Assembly: GCA_024655945.1 (NCBI GenBank)
Contig: JANLFK010000010.1
Location: 62,001-126,000, forward strand
Origin: a candidate division KSB1 bacterium
GTDB taxonomy: Bacteria; Zhuqueibacterota; Zhuqueibacteria; JANLFK01; Oleimicrobiaceae
DNA: 64,000 bases
Reading direction: 5' to 3'
Below, in pieces: positions 35,939-44,780 of the stretch. The stretch's first letter is position 1; every line of letters starts with the position of its first letter. The position numbers were made by a program, and so were the translations under genes. The notes beneath the pieces are model-generated. The model was given only the letters and a program-made list of their open reading frames with translations. It did no database searches and was not told the DNA's origin.

Positions 35939-36870
35939 ATGATCAACCTATACTGGAGGACGCGCGGCCAGACACGTAGCCTGGTCGAAAAGCCATTCCC
36001 GTCCGGGGCTGAGCTGGAGAGATACATACTTGACAATCAGGAAATTCTTGGGGGTGACATCTACGTCATCCATCGCCAGATTCGTACTGGATCCAAACAA
36101 GGGATTCCTGATATGTTAGGGGTAGATCAGGACTCCCGCGTGTGTATTATAGAGATCAAGAACGAAGAAGCAGGCGAGGACATTTTGCCACAAGCGCTTG
36201 GATATGCAATCTGGGCCGAAACGAATCCAGACTCCATAAAGGCAATTTGGCTAGAGAGTAAGAACAAACCTGAGGGCATTGAGCCGGACTGGGAAAACCT
36301 AGACATTCGCACTATCCTGATTGCCCCTTCTTTCAAACCAGCCGTACCTCGTATGGCAGGTAAGATAGGGTATGCTATTGATCTAGTGCAGGTGAGGCGT
36401 TACTGCTTTGAGGAAGAAGAGTTCTTGATGGTTGAGGTTCTAGAGTCCAAGCCTTTGCCCAAGGTCGGAGTGACCAAAGTGGCGGGAGAATGGGATTGGG
36501 ATTGTTACGAATCCGAACACGGAAAGGAAGCGACAGCGCAGTTCCGAAAAGCTGTAGAAGCAATAGCCGCGATGGCAGCTGAGCAAGGGTGGGAGTTGCC
36601 GTATAATCTCAATAGGTACTACACCGGCTTTAAGCTTGGGAATAGGGTAGTCTTTGCTGTGGGCTGGGGGGCACCTACCCTTGGAACCTAAGGTTCAAAT
36701 TACCCGAAGATATCGCCAGGAATTTTAGGGGCCACCAATGGGAATTTCAAAGGTATGATAGCAGCTTCCACGAAGCAGTGTTCCGACCTTTGAGGCTGGA
36801 TTCTCTTGATATTTCGGAGTTGAAGCCGCTATTCATTGAAGCATACCGATATGTTTCTGGGCGTAGGTAG
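35939..36870 (+). pseudogene. PD-(D/E)XK nuclease-like protein, frameshifted near its end
   Basis: The main frame codes for 251 residues. IPDMLGVD (Asp58) and IIEIKN (Glu72, Lys74) form the PD-(D/E)XK core of restriction-like nucleases, close to the DUF91/NucS type, and DILPQALGYAIWAETNPDSI follows. The frame stops after FAVGWGAPT, but another frame continues with PWNLRFKLPEDIARNF, RYDSSFHEAVFRPLRL and LFIEAYRYVSGRR to 36870. One missing base near the six-G run at 36666 explains it. Base composition is lower in GC than the flanks, suggesting acquisition. It lies upstream of restriction-modification remnants but is not a known part of type I systems. Confidence 0.7.
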
Positions 36871-36941
36871 TTGAAGACCTTCTGCCGCCTAAGCTGGGGC
36901 TTAGCCGCGAGTCGTTAGGCGGCCAACCAGAGAGACGGCAC

Positions 36942-37187
36942 ATGGTACATCGAGCAGCAAGTGCTGCAAGTCCGGGGTTCAAGTCGGTCGAGGAGGTCAA
37001 GGAGCAACCCTACGACCTTACCGCCTGACACCCGAACCGCCAAGAGGCCGAGGCTTTACCCTCCCCGATTGAAATCGTGACTGGACTACTGGAGAAAGAG
37101 CGGGAGATCCTGAGCATAGTGGAAGAGCTGGACGAACTTTTGAATGACCGAGAGTCGCAGACTGCCAATGCGTCGGGCCATAGATAA
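36942..37187 (+). pseudogene. C-terminal remnant of type I DNA methyltransferase HsdM
   Basis: The frame reads SVEEVKEQPYDLTA, a TGA stop, then HPNRQEAEALPSPIEIV and LEKEREILSIVEELDELL. This is the end of HsdM, whose usual text is YDL(S/T)A-NPN followed by a helical tail that meets HsdS. Only the last 80 or so codons remain and they contain a stop. The rest of the gene is absent. Its end overlaps the start of the small gene below. Confidence 0.7.
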
Positions 37188-37434
37188 ACAGGAAGTGAGA
37201 AAATGGCTCTCCGGACAACGAGCCGCAGGGGAGCGCCTCGCACAAGAGCGGGTGCAATTCCTGGTCTCTCTTACCTATGAGCGCTCCATCGAAATTTACC
37301 TTGGGTTATGTGGCGTGATGGCGGGTGATCAGAGAGAGACCCCTTCTCCTGTGCTTCTGGCGGTCCGTCAGGCTGTCTTGCGCCTCAATGGAGCGAATGG
37401 AAGATGGATGTCCTGCAAGCTGCCGTTGAAGTAG
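37168..37434 (+). CDS. Small partner protein of a nucleotidyltransferase module
   Basis: An 88-residue protein, MRRAIDKQEVRKWLSGQRAA, then ERVQFLVSLTYERSIEIYLG and PSPVLLAVRQAVLRLNGA. It is the kind of short helical protein that precedes a nucleotidyltransferase in two-gene modules thought to act as toxin-antitoxin pairs. An ATG eight codons upstream is possible. The last 31 bases overlap the nucleotidyltransferase gene, so the two are tightly coupled. No DNA-binding motif is visible. Antitoxin role is inference. Confidence 0.6.
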   Translation: MRRAIDKQEVRKWLSGQRAAGERLAQERVQFLVSLTYERSIEIYLGLCGVMAGDQRETPSPVLLAVRQAVLRLNGANGRWMSCKLPLK

Positions 37435-37994
37435 CGCGCTTTCTCGAAGACCGTGGGATCCCGTATTTCCTCATCGGAGGTCTGGCCCTGCAGCACTGGG
37501 GCGAGCCGCGCCTGACCCGAGACGTGGACATAACGGTACTTATGTCCCCGGAAAAACTGGATGCATTTGTAGATGCGGTTCTCTCGCAGTTCGCTCCTCG
37601 GATATCCGATGCCCGGGAGTTTGCTCTTCAACACCGGGTCCTGCTGGTTCAGACTGGGCAGCGACTGCCGATTGACATTTCCTTAGGAATCCCGGGCTAC
37701 GAGGAAGAGGCGCTTCAACGGGCCGCAGAGGTGGACTTTCCTGGCGTAGGGAAACTGCGGCTGATCGGCCCGGAGGACCTGATCATCCACAAATGCGTCG
37801 CCGGACGGGCTCGCGATGGAGAGGACGTGGAAGGCATTCTCATCCGTCAGAGACTGAAGCTGGACCTTGACCTGATTCGGAGCTGGCTTGGTGGGTTTCG
37901 GGAGGTGGTGGATACGCATGATCCGCTTGAGCTCTTTGAGAATGCCGTAGAACGGGCCCGGCGGGCACTGGAGGAGGCAGGAAACAAACCATGA
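37404..37994 (+). CDS. Nucleotidyltransferase of the AbiEii/MNT type
   Basis: A 196-residue protein. The catalytic start is FLIGGLALQHWGEPRLTRDV followed by DITVL: the GG-x-W and DxD marks of polymerase-beta-like nucleotidyltransferases. GPEDLIIHKCVAGRARDGED and a helical C-terminus follow, as in minor nucleotidyltransferase toxins. Such enzymes add nucleotides to tRNA or to a partner protein. The frame is clean while the restriction genes on both sides are broken, suggesting selection. Its stop overlaps the old hsdS start (ATGA), so the module was built into the restriction operon. Confidence 0.78.
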   Translation: MDVLQAAVEVARFLEDRGIPYFLIGGLALQHWGEPRLTRDVDITVLMSPEKLDAFVDAVLSQFAPRISDAREFALQHRVLLVQTGQRLPIDISLGIPGYEEEALQRAAEVDFPGVGKLRLIGPEDLIIHKCVAGRARDGEDVEGILIRQRLKLDLDLIRSWLGGFREVVDTHDPLELFENAVERARRALEEAGNKP

Positions 37995-38611
37995 CCGAAG
38001 GTCCCTACAAACTCCCCTCCGGCTGGCGCTAGGTGCGGTTAGGGGAGGTGTGCGAGATCAATCCTCGACGGCCTCGCAGACAACGAGAACCAAATGTCCA
38101 CGTTTGTGCCAATGTCGGCAGTTGATGGTGAAAGCGTGACGGTTGTCAGCGCTGAAGAGCATCCTTAAGAGCGGGTCTGGAAAGGCCACACTTACTTTGA
38201 AGAAAAGGACGTCGTTTCGCCAAGATCACGCCCTGTATGAAAAATCGGAAGGCCAATATTCTACGAGGGCCAATCGACCAGTATTGGACCTGAATCGACC
38301 GAGTTCCGTGTGCTGCACCGTGCGAAGACGTTATCTCGGAGTGGATATGGGTTCTCGTAAGGCAAGAACGCTTGCGCGAAGAAGCCAAGATGGCCTTCTG
38401 GGGAGGCGTGGGCAATGAAGGGTGCCTCAGGAATTTCATGAACCGCACCTCATCCCCTCCCACCCCTCCCCAAGCAACGGCGCATCGTGGCGCACCTGGA
38501 GCAGGTCCAGGAACGCGTGCGGGCGCTGAAGGAAGCCCAGGCGGCCACCGAAGCAGATCTCCAGCGCCTGGAGCAGGCGATTTTGGATAAAGCCTCTCGG
38601 GGGAGCTGTGA
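37991..38611 (+). pseudogene. Type I restriction specificity subunit HsdS, wrecked
   Basis: It begins MTEGPYKLPSGWR, then TAG where W is expected, then VRLGEVCEINPRRP. Other frames give FVPMSAVDGESVTVV, VWKGHTYFEEKDVV, AKITPCMKNRKANIL and EWIWVLVRQERLREEAKMAF. The end reads VAHLEQVQERVRALKEAQAA and LQRLEQAILDKASRG, the conserved coiled coil after the target domain. At least two stops and three frameshifts interrupt it, so no working specificity subunit can be made. The coiled coil is the best preserved part. Confidence 0.85.
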
Positions 38612-38614
38612 GCG

Positions 38615-39129
38615 ATGGAGAGAGGTCTGTGGGGCCAACCGGCCAGGCGAACCGCCGAATACCACCAGTTCCATGATGAAAGTGAGCCGAACAAGCGCTG
38701 GCTCTTGATTGGCCTACTTTTCCTTGGGACGCGACACCCTAATGAGGTGCGGGCCGTTCCAAAAAAGTGGCGAAGCTACGAAAACTACTGCGGCGAGATC
38801 CACTTCGCTGATTTGCCCAAGAGCTTTGGCGGCAACTGGACCGCGAAAGGGCGCGTGGCACGAGAGTGGATGCGAGGCTTCCAAAATAGCCTGAACGACC
38901 GCGTCTTCTTCTCTGCCCTGACGCTTGATCGCCATGGCCCCCGGCACGAGCACCAGCGCTTCTGCGCAGACTTCCAGGCGTACAACCGGTTTACGGCGAT
39001 GGCAAAGCCGGCATCGCCTGGCACCTTGGGCCACAGAATCTGGACGACCTTGCCGTTCACTTCATGTCCGACGGTAGAAACGGCGCCGTGAAGGTACTGG
39101 GTGGGCCGACCTTAAGACGAATCGCGTAG
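38615..39129 (+). pseudogene. DUF3800-like protein with a frameshift
   Basis: The first frame holds YHQFHDESEPNKRWLLIGLL, RSYENYCGEIHFADLPKS and DRVFFSALTLDRHG, resembling DUF3800 proteins (DES near the start), often found in defence islands. After FTAMA the sense continues in another frame, KAGIAWHLGPQNLDDLAVHF, to a stop at 39127. One base is missing near 39003. The ATG comes four bases after the HsdS stop, so it was the next gene of that operon. DUF3800 activity is unknown; an RNase H-like fold has been suggested for the family. Confidence 0.6.
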
Positions 39130-39869
39130 TACTTAGTGCAGACGGTGCGGCCCAACGCGTCCGTCGACACCAGAAGTGACCGTAATCAGAGATGCTTCCC
39201 TCGCCGAGAATAAACGAGGCAGAGAGTGCTATTCGTGAGCCGTGTGGGAAACGTTGCTTGTTCCGCCTTACGGTCGAGCCATTGAATCCCCGCGCTCAGA
39301 CGCCCTGCTTGAAGGGGTGAAGGCCTTGGCGCTGGTTGCGCACGGAGAATCTGATTTCTCGCGGATCAAGCAGATCACATCATCGCTGCTGATGCTGCGC
39401 GCGTCCATGTTCCAGGCCCGGAGCTGGTTTTTGAACCCTTCTCGCCATGCTTCGTTCGGGTGGATAGTTTCGGGCTCAAGATTTCCTGGACGAAAATCGC
39501 ATGAGGGCAAACCATCTCCAGAGGAGAGCCTATCCGGGCAGGAGCCTGGTACAGCGCGCAAGGCACATCGCTCATTTCAAGGTGATTGACGAAACCCGTG
39601 GCAGCTTGCGCATCGTTTCTGCATCGAGAGGAAGACCGGCAGCAAGACGAAACCATTCGACCGGCAAGCAGCGGCGCTCCGAATCGGGCGGAAGTCGGCA
39701 AGCCGACCTCCCGAAAGCCCGGGCAATGGGCGAATTCGCTGCCTCAGAGCGCACCCAGCTTGACAGGATTTCACTCGGCCCGGCGGCGGAGCCCGGCACC
39801 ATAGAACAATCGGCGATGCTGGGGGTGGCAAGTTGCCATCCCACGTAAACTCAATTCGCGGAGGTAGTC
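39130..39869. other. No recognisable gene
   Basis: One frame (39242-39589) is open with LEGVKALALVAHGESDFSR but has no family match or convincing start, and other frames carry short pieces such as KVIDETRGSLRIVSASRG. It is probably decayed island sequence. GGAGGT near its end is the ribosome site of the PepSY-like gene. Confidence 0.5.
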
Positions 39870-40376
39870 ATGCGTCGGTACATCGTGCTTGTTGCTATTG
39901 TCGCGTCGGTGGTGTGCCTTGGCATCTTGGCCTGCAGCCAGGAAACCCCGGTGACGGAGGAGATGATCCCCAAGGCAGTGAAGGATGCCCTGCTGGCCAG
40001 GTTCCCCACCGCCGAGATCGGCCGAGCCACCAGGGCCAAGGAGGGTGGCGCCATCGTCTACGACGTCGAATTCAAGGAAGGCGACCGGAAGTGCGAGGCG
40101 GACATTAGGGAGGATGGGAGCTACATCAACTACGAGAAGGCAATCGCGCCCAGTGACCTACCCGAAGCCATCCGCCAGGCCATCGAGGAGCGCTATCCCG
40201 AGTCCACCTTGAAGGAGGCAATGGAGGAAACCGAGGTGCGAGGGAAGGAGGAGAGGCTCTCCGCCTACGAGGTGACCATCACCACGACCAACGACAAAGA
40301 GGCGGAAGTGCGGGTGTCTGCTCAGGGCAAAATTCTCGAGGACAGCGGAGCAAAAAAGCCGAAGAACAAGAACTGA
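39870..40376 (+). CDS. PepSY-like lipoprotein
   Basis: A 168-residue protein with a lipobox leader (VVCLGILACSQE) and two PepSY-like repeats: VKDALLARFPTAEIGRATRA with VYDVEFKEGDRKCEADIRED, then IRQAIEERYPESTLKEAMEE with AYEVTITTTNDKEAEVRVS. Such domains bind or inhibit peptidases or sense cations in the envelope. The ATG has GGAGGT upstream. It marks the return to normal codon style after the island. No partner gene is evident. Confidence 0.8.
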   Translation: MRRYIVLVAIVASVVCLGILACSQETPVTEEMIPKAVKDALLARFPTAEIGRATRAKEGGAIVYDVEFKEGDRKCEADIREDGSYINYEKAIAPSDLPEAIRQAIEERYPESTLKEAMEETEVRGKEERLSAYEVTITTTNDKEAEVRVSAQGKILEDSGAKKPKNKN

Positions 40377-40399
40377 CCGCGGCCGAACCCACTGCGGTC
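40375..40399 (+). terminator. Possible weak terminator
   Basis: GACCGC and GCGGTC form a six-pair stem around 13 bases, followed by a short TTT. Weak, but placed right at the end of the PepSY-like gene. From here to the promoter at 40663 I see no gene. Confidence 0.3.
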
Positions 40400-40662
40400 T
40401 GCTTTCCGGTTCGCTGCTCGTCAGTGCTCAGCCGCTCGGGGCTGCGTCGCAGGCATTCCTACTCAGCTGCAGAGCGTCGATCCTCGCATAGGCGGAGTCC
40501 CGGGTTGCCTTCGCATTTGGCCGGCGAACAGAGCGAGAAGCGGTGTCTCTGCCTTTCGCGAGCCGGCACAGCGCCCTAATCTGCCAGGTTGAGCCCGCGC
40601 GGTGGTCTGGTGCCACGGCAGAAGCGGATGCCTGGTCCCTACAAAGGCCTCCGCATTTTCTC

Positions 40663-40691
40663 TTGACAAACTCGCAAAATTGTGGTAACTT
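40663..40691 (+). promoter_or_regulatory. Sigma-70 type promoter of the barrel-like gene
   Basis: TTGACA (40663-40668), a 17-bp spacer, TAACTT (40686-40691). The ATG follows about 55 bases later with a GGAGGAAG site. Confidence 0.7.
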
Positions 40692-40746
40692 GGCTTCGCC
40701 GGCGGGGCAGAAGTAGCCAGAACAGAGGACGAACTTCGGAGGAAGT

Positions 40747-41409
40747 ATGCGAAGCCAGCATCTGCAGTGGACGGCTGCGGTCTGCGTATGCGCGATGGTA
40801 CTGTGCAGTGTGGCAAACGCCAACGCCGACGGAAAGGGAGCTTATGGGGGCGGCGGTGGACCGCTCCTGCATTTCCAGACCTTCAGCAGCGACGGCATGG
40901 ACCAATTGGCGCGGGTGCTCGGCGTGCCGCCACTGGGCTCGTACCTGCGCGGGGCAGGCGGCGCCGGTTACGCATATTTTCTGCATTCGCGCATCGGCGG
41001 CCTCGGTGCAGGGGCCTCCCTGCGCAGCTCAGCGCTGATCAACGGGAAGGAACGGTCGTTGGAGGTGTCCTTCGGCTACGGCGGCTTCCTGGCTGAGTAC
41101 ATCAATCGACACGGTAGGCTCGTCACTTCGGCAGGCTGCGTCATTGGGGGCGGCGGCTACGAGGTGGAGATCAAGGACGACTCCGGCAGCCATAAGGCCA
41201 GCAAGGGGTTCTTCTGCATAGAGCCCTGCGTGGGGCTGCGCCTGCAATTGGTCGAGTTTGCGGCCTTGCAGGGGTGGGCTGGATACCTGCTGCCCGTGTC
41301 CGAGGAGCTGACCATTCGCTACGGGTCGGCGCTGTATCGACTCGCCGCAGGAGAGATGGGCGGCCTGTCGCTGAAGTTAGGCGTGATCTTCGGCGGCCAG
41401 GCACCCTGA
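40747..41409 (+). CDS. Secreted glycine-rich, probably outer-membrane barrel protein
   Basis: A 220-residue protein with a signal peptide (AAVCVCAMVLCSVANANA) and alternating glycine-rich strands such as GAYGGGGGPLLHFQTF, GAGGAGYAYFLHSRIGGLGA, VSFGYGGFLAEYI and LSLKLGVIFGG. These fit a small beta-barrel or autotransporter-like surface fold. I do not recognise a named family. GGAGGAAGT precedes the ATG. It has its own promoter; the next gene follows 127 bp later with its own ribosome site. Confidence 0.6.
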   Translation: MRSQHLQWTAAVCVCAMVLCSVANANADGKGAYGGGGGPLLHFQTFSSDGMDQLARVLGVPPLGSYLRGAGGAGYAYFLHSRIGGLGAGASLRSSALINGKERSLEVSFGYGGFLAEYINRHGRLVTSAGCVIGGGGYEVEIKDDSGSHKASKGFFCIEPCVGLRLQLVEFAALQGWAGYLLPVSEELTIRYGSALYRLAAGEMGGLSLKLGVIFGGQAP

Positions 41410-41536
41410 GAGGTACCCGCAGTCCCCGCCGGCGTCTTGCGCTGGTGCCGTGGGCTCGCGGGGTGACGCCACGCTCACTGCCCGGCATGTGACGCGCCAC
41501 CAGTCACCCAATCCACCGAACAGAAAGGAGGCACCG

Positions 41537-42532
41537 GTGGCCTTGCGCTATTGGCTCATGTGCCTGGGGACCACCTACGTGGCCGCGCTCTCCTGCAAGC
41601 CGTGGTTTTCCTCCACCGAGAGCATCCCAAAAGAGGCGACCAGGGAAGCGCTGCAGGAGCCCCAGCGATGGACTCCTCTGGACGAGCTGCTGAGCGCAGC
41701 GGCACAGCGCGCACTGGAGGAGTGTGACAGCCCCAAGCCCCAGGGAGGCATCCTCTGGGCCTCGCTCATCGACCTTGGCGACCCGCGCCTTCCCAAGTTG
41801 GCGTCCTATCGCGGGAACGAGAAGGTTTACCCGGCGAGCGTTATCAAGGCCTTCTACATGGTGGCAGCTCTCTACCAGGTGCAACAAGGCATGCTCCGCT
41901 TAGATCGGGCGTTGCGCCGCGACCTGGAGCTCATGATCGCAATCAGCGACAACCAGGCCACCAACCGCATCGTGGATCGCCTCACGAACACTACCTCCGG
42001 AGACTCGCTGGACGGCAGCGCCTTCGAGGAATTCGCCTACAAACGCGGGTGGATGAACCGCTACTTCCGCAGCATTGGATTCGACAGCGTCAACGCCTGC
42101 CAAAAGACCTGGGATGGCGACCCTTATGGCCGGGACTTGCAGCTCCTCGGCCAACCAACGGGCCTGAACTACCTCAACAGCAACAAGCTGACCACCGACG
42201 AGACGGCGCTGCCTCTCTATCTGATCGACCAGCGCAAGGTGGTGAGCCGGCGGGCCTGCGCAGCCATGCTCAAACTGATGAGGCGTGAGCCCGACCCAGA
42301 CGAGCAATTCCTGGCAGGCGTGCTGCCCAAAGGGGCCCGGCTGTGGTCCAAGCAGGGCCTGGTGGATAGCAAGCGCCACGATGCCGGAATCGTGCAACTG
42401 CCGAACGGCGCCCGCTTCATTTTGGTCGTCTTCACCGACAAGTCGGCGGGCGATTGCGACCTCTTGCGCCGTTTCGCCCGCAAGGTGGTGAGCTATTACG
42501 CCGGGGAAAACTCAGCCCGAGACGGCGACTAA
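41537..42532 (+). CDS. Class A beta-lactamase-like serine hydrolase (lipoprotein)
   Basis: A 331-residue protein with a leader ending ALSC that may be lipidated. Ser101 and Lys104 form SVIK; ISDNQATNRI is the SDN motif; WSKQGLVDS stands where K(T/S)G is expected, with Q in the middle. The fold is that of class A beta-lactamases and related periplasmic peptidases. Departures from the lactamase consensus suggest a cell-wall or signalling role rather than resistance. The GTG start has AAAGGAGG at good distance. Confidence 0.8.
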   Translation: MALRYWLMCLGTTYVAALSCKPWFSSTESIPKEATREALQEPQRWTPLDELLSAAAQRALEECDSPKPQGGILWASLIDLGDPRLPKLASYRGNEKVYPASVIKAFYMVAALYQVQQGMLRLDRALRRDLELMIAISDNQATNRIVDRLTNTTSGDSLDGSAFEEFAYKRGWMNRYFRSIGFDSVNACQKTWDGDPYGRDLQLLGQPTGLNYLNSNKLTTDETALPLYLIDQRKVVSRRACAAMLKLMRREPDPDEQFLAGVLPKGARLWSKQGLVDSKRHDAGIVQLPNGARFILVVFTDKSAGDCDLLRRFARKVVSYYAGENSARDGD

Positions 42533-42622
42533 GGGCTCATCAGGCCGGCAGCAGTGCCACGCGGGTCATCTGCCAAGAGCCGTAGCGCATTTTGGGGATT
42601 CATCGCAAAAGGAGTCGATGTG

Positions 42623-44704
42623 ATGAGCAGAAACATTTTCGTTATCATCTTCACCGCGAGCATGCTCTGGTTGGCACCTTCGTGCATCAGGAAGGTAGGA
42701 GTGAACGATATGCACTACGTCCAGGAGCGGCACATTGCCACCGCAGTCACCGACTTGGTCGGCAAATACGGCGAAGCGCAGCGGCAACGCATCGAGCGTG
42801 GTGTGCGTCAGGTGGCGCAGATGTGGCAACAGCAGGACGGCCCTCCCGAGGCCTTTGTGGCGTTCTGTACTGAGCACTTTGTCGGCGACACCGCAACCCT
42901 CGCCCAGATCACCGAACGGTACGAGCGGAACTTTGAGAGCATCTTCGGTCACTTCGCCGAGATGGGCCGAGAGCTGCGGCGACCGCTCGACCTGGACATC
43001 GGGCCGATCTTGCCCATCGACTACCTCTTCGCGGAGTTTTCCCCTGCGGCTCACCTCATGGAAGACCTTTTCCAAAAGCGGATTGCCTTGGTGGCGCTGC
43101 TAAACTACCCGGTTTTCACCCTGGAAGAGCGCCTTGCCTTGGGGCCGCAGTGGAGCCGGCAGCAATGGGCGCATGCACGCCTGGTGCAGACCTTTTCCGC
43201 GCGCGTGCCAGCGGCCATCAACCAGCGCCTGAGCGAGGCCTACGTCAGCGCCGACGACTACATCAATCACTACAACATCTTCATGCACCACGTGCTCACT
43301 GAGGACGGCAAGCGGCTCTTCCCCGCGGGCATGAAGCTGATCAGCCATTGGAATCTGCGCGATGAGCTCAAGGCGCAGTATGCCAACCCAGAGGGCCTGC
43401 CCCGGCAGCGGCTGATTCAACGCATCATGGAGCGGATTATCATGCAGGAGATCCCTGCAGTGGTCATCAACAACCCGGCGGTGGATTGGAAGCCGGTGAG
43501 CAACACGGTTGCACCCGCGGCAGTGCAGGACGTCGAAGGGGCAACCCCGCCGGCCAGGGTGGAAACCACACCCGAGCCCGACCGCCGTTACGAGCACCTT
43601 CTGAAAATCTTTCAGGCAGAGCGCGAGGCCGATCCGTACTATCCCACCATGCCGACGCTCATGGACCGGCGCTTCCAACGCGACAGGGAGATACCGGAAG
43701 AAACGGTGGAGGCGCTGTTCAAGCAGGTCTTGGCTTCGCCGGAGGTGGCGCGCACTGCCCGGCTCATTGAAAAGAGATTGGGGCGGCCCTTGGAGCCGTT
43801 CGACATCTGGTACAACGGCTTCAAGCCGCGCAGCGCGTACAGCGAGGCGGAGCTGGACAGGATTGTCGGCAAGCGTTATCCAAATGCGCGCGCCTTCGAG
43901 GGCGACATCCCCCGGATTCTCCAGAAGCTTGGCTTCTCCGCTGAGCAAGCGCGCTTCTTGAGCGAAAGGATCACCGTCGACCCGGCGCGCGGGCCAGGGC
44001 ACGCCTGGGAGCCCGGCCGCAGGGCAGACCAGGCCCATCTGCGCACGCGCATCCCGGCCACCGGCATGAACTACAAAGGGTACAACATCGCCATCCACGA
44101 GCTCGGGCACAATTGCGAACAGGTCTTTTCCCTGAACAAGGTGGACCACACCCTGTTGCGGGGCGTGCCCAACACTGCCTTCACCGAGGCCTTTGCCTTC
44201 GTGTTCCAGGCGCGGGACTTGGAGCTGCTCGGCCTGAAGCAGAAGGACCCCCTTGCCGACCATCTGCGCACCCTGGACAACCTGTGGGCCACCTACGAGA
44301 TCGCCGGCGTGGCCCTGGTGGACATGCGGGTGTGGCATTGGATGTACGAGCACCCCAACGCCAAGCCAGCCGAGCTGAAGGATGCCACCATCGCCATCGC
44401 CAAAGAAGTGTGGAACGAATTTTACGCCCCGGTCTTTGGTCAAAGGGACCAGCTCCTGCTGGCTATCTATTCGCACATGATCGATGCCGGCCTCTACCTA
44501 CCGGACTACCCCCTGGGCCACATCATTGCCTTCCAGATTGAGCAGTACTTGGCCGACAAGAACCTGGGGCAGGAGATGGAGCGGATGTGTCGCCTGGGGT
44601 CAATCACGCCCGAGGCCTGGATGCGGGCAGCGGTGGGCGCGCCTCTGTCGGCGCAGCCGCTGCTGGAGGCGGCAGAGCGTGCACTCAGCGTGCTTGCGCC
44701 TTAG
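42623..44704 (+). CDS. Large HELGH metallopeptidase, probable lipoprotein
   Basis: A 693-residue protein with a leader (IIFTASMLWLAPSCIRK) likely lipidated at Cys. The zinc site is IAIHELGHN (His492, Glu493, His496), with Glu522 in NTAFTEAFAFVF as the probable third ligand, as in gluzincins. The 490 residues before it are mostly helical with no family I can name; an M3-like arrangement is possible. AAAGGAG precedes the ATG. It sits between a serine hydrolase and a secreted barrel-like protein, an envelope setting. Substrate unknown. Confidence 0.75.
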   Translation: MSRNIFVIIFTASMLWLAPSCIRKVGVNDMHYVQERHIATAVTDLVGKYGEAQRQRIERGVRQVAQMWQQQDGPPEAFVAFCTEHFVGDTATLAQITERYERNFESIFGHFAEMGRELRRPLDLDIGPILPIDYLFAEFSPAAHLMEDLFQKRIALVALLNYPVFTLEERLALGPQWSRQQWAHARLVQTFSARVPAAINQRLSEAYVSADDYINHYNIFMHHVLTEDGKRLFPAGMKLISHWNLRDELKAQYANPEGLPRQRLIQRIMERIIMQEIPAVVINNPAVDWKPVSNTVAPAAVQDVEGATPPARVETTPEPDRRYEHLLKIFQAEREADPYYPTMPTLMDRRFQRDREIPEETVEALFKQVLASPEVARTARLIEKRLGRPLEPFDIWYNGFKPRSAYSEAELDRIVGKRYPNARAFEGDIPRILQKLGFSAEQARFLSERITVDPARGPGHAWEPGRRADQAHLRTRIPATGMNYKGYNIAIHELGHNCEQVFSLNKVDHTLLRGVPNTAFTEAFAFVFQARDLELLGLKQKDPLADHLRTLDNLWATYEIAGVALVDMRVWHWMYEHPNAKPAELKDATIAIAKEVWNEFYAPVFGQRDQLLLAIYSHMIDAGLYLPDYPLGHIIAFQIEQYLADKNLGQEMERMCRLGSITPEAWMRAAVGAPLSAQPLLEAAERALSVLAP

Positions 44705-44780
44705 GGCCTCCTTGGGACAAACACGGCCGCCTCGCCAGGGAGGTGCGCCGCTCGGTACCCCCTTGGCGATCCGCGCGGTC

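Noticed and set aside
39242-39589. Open frame of 115 codons in the island tail
   Set aside because: No recognisable domain, no good ribosome site, and competing frames on the other strand are equally open.
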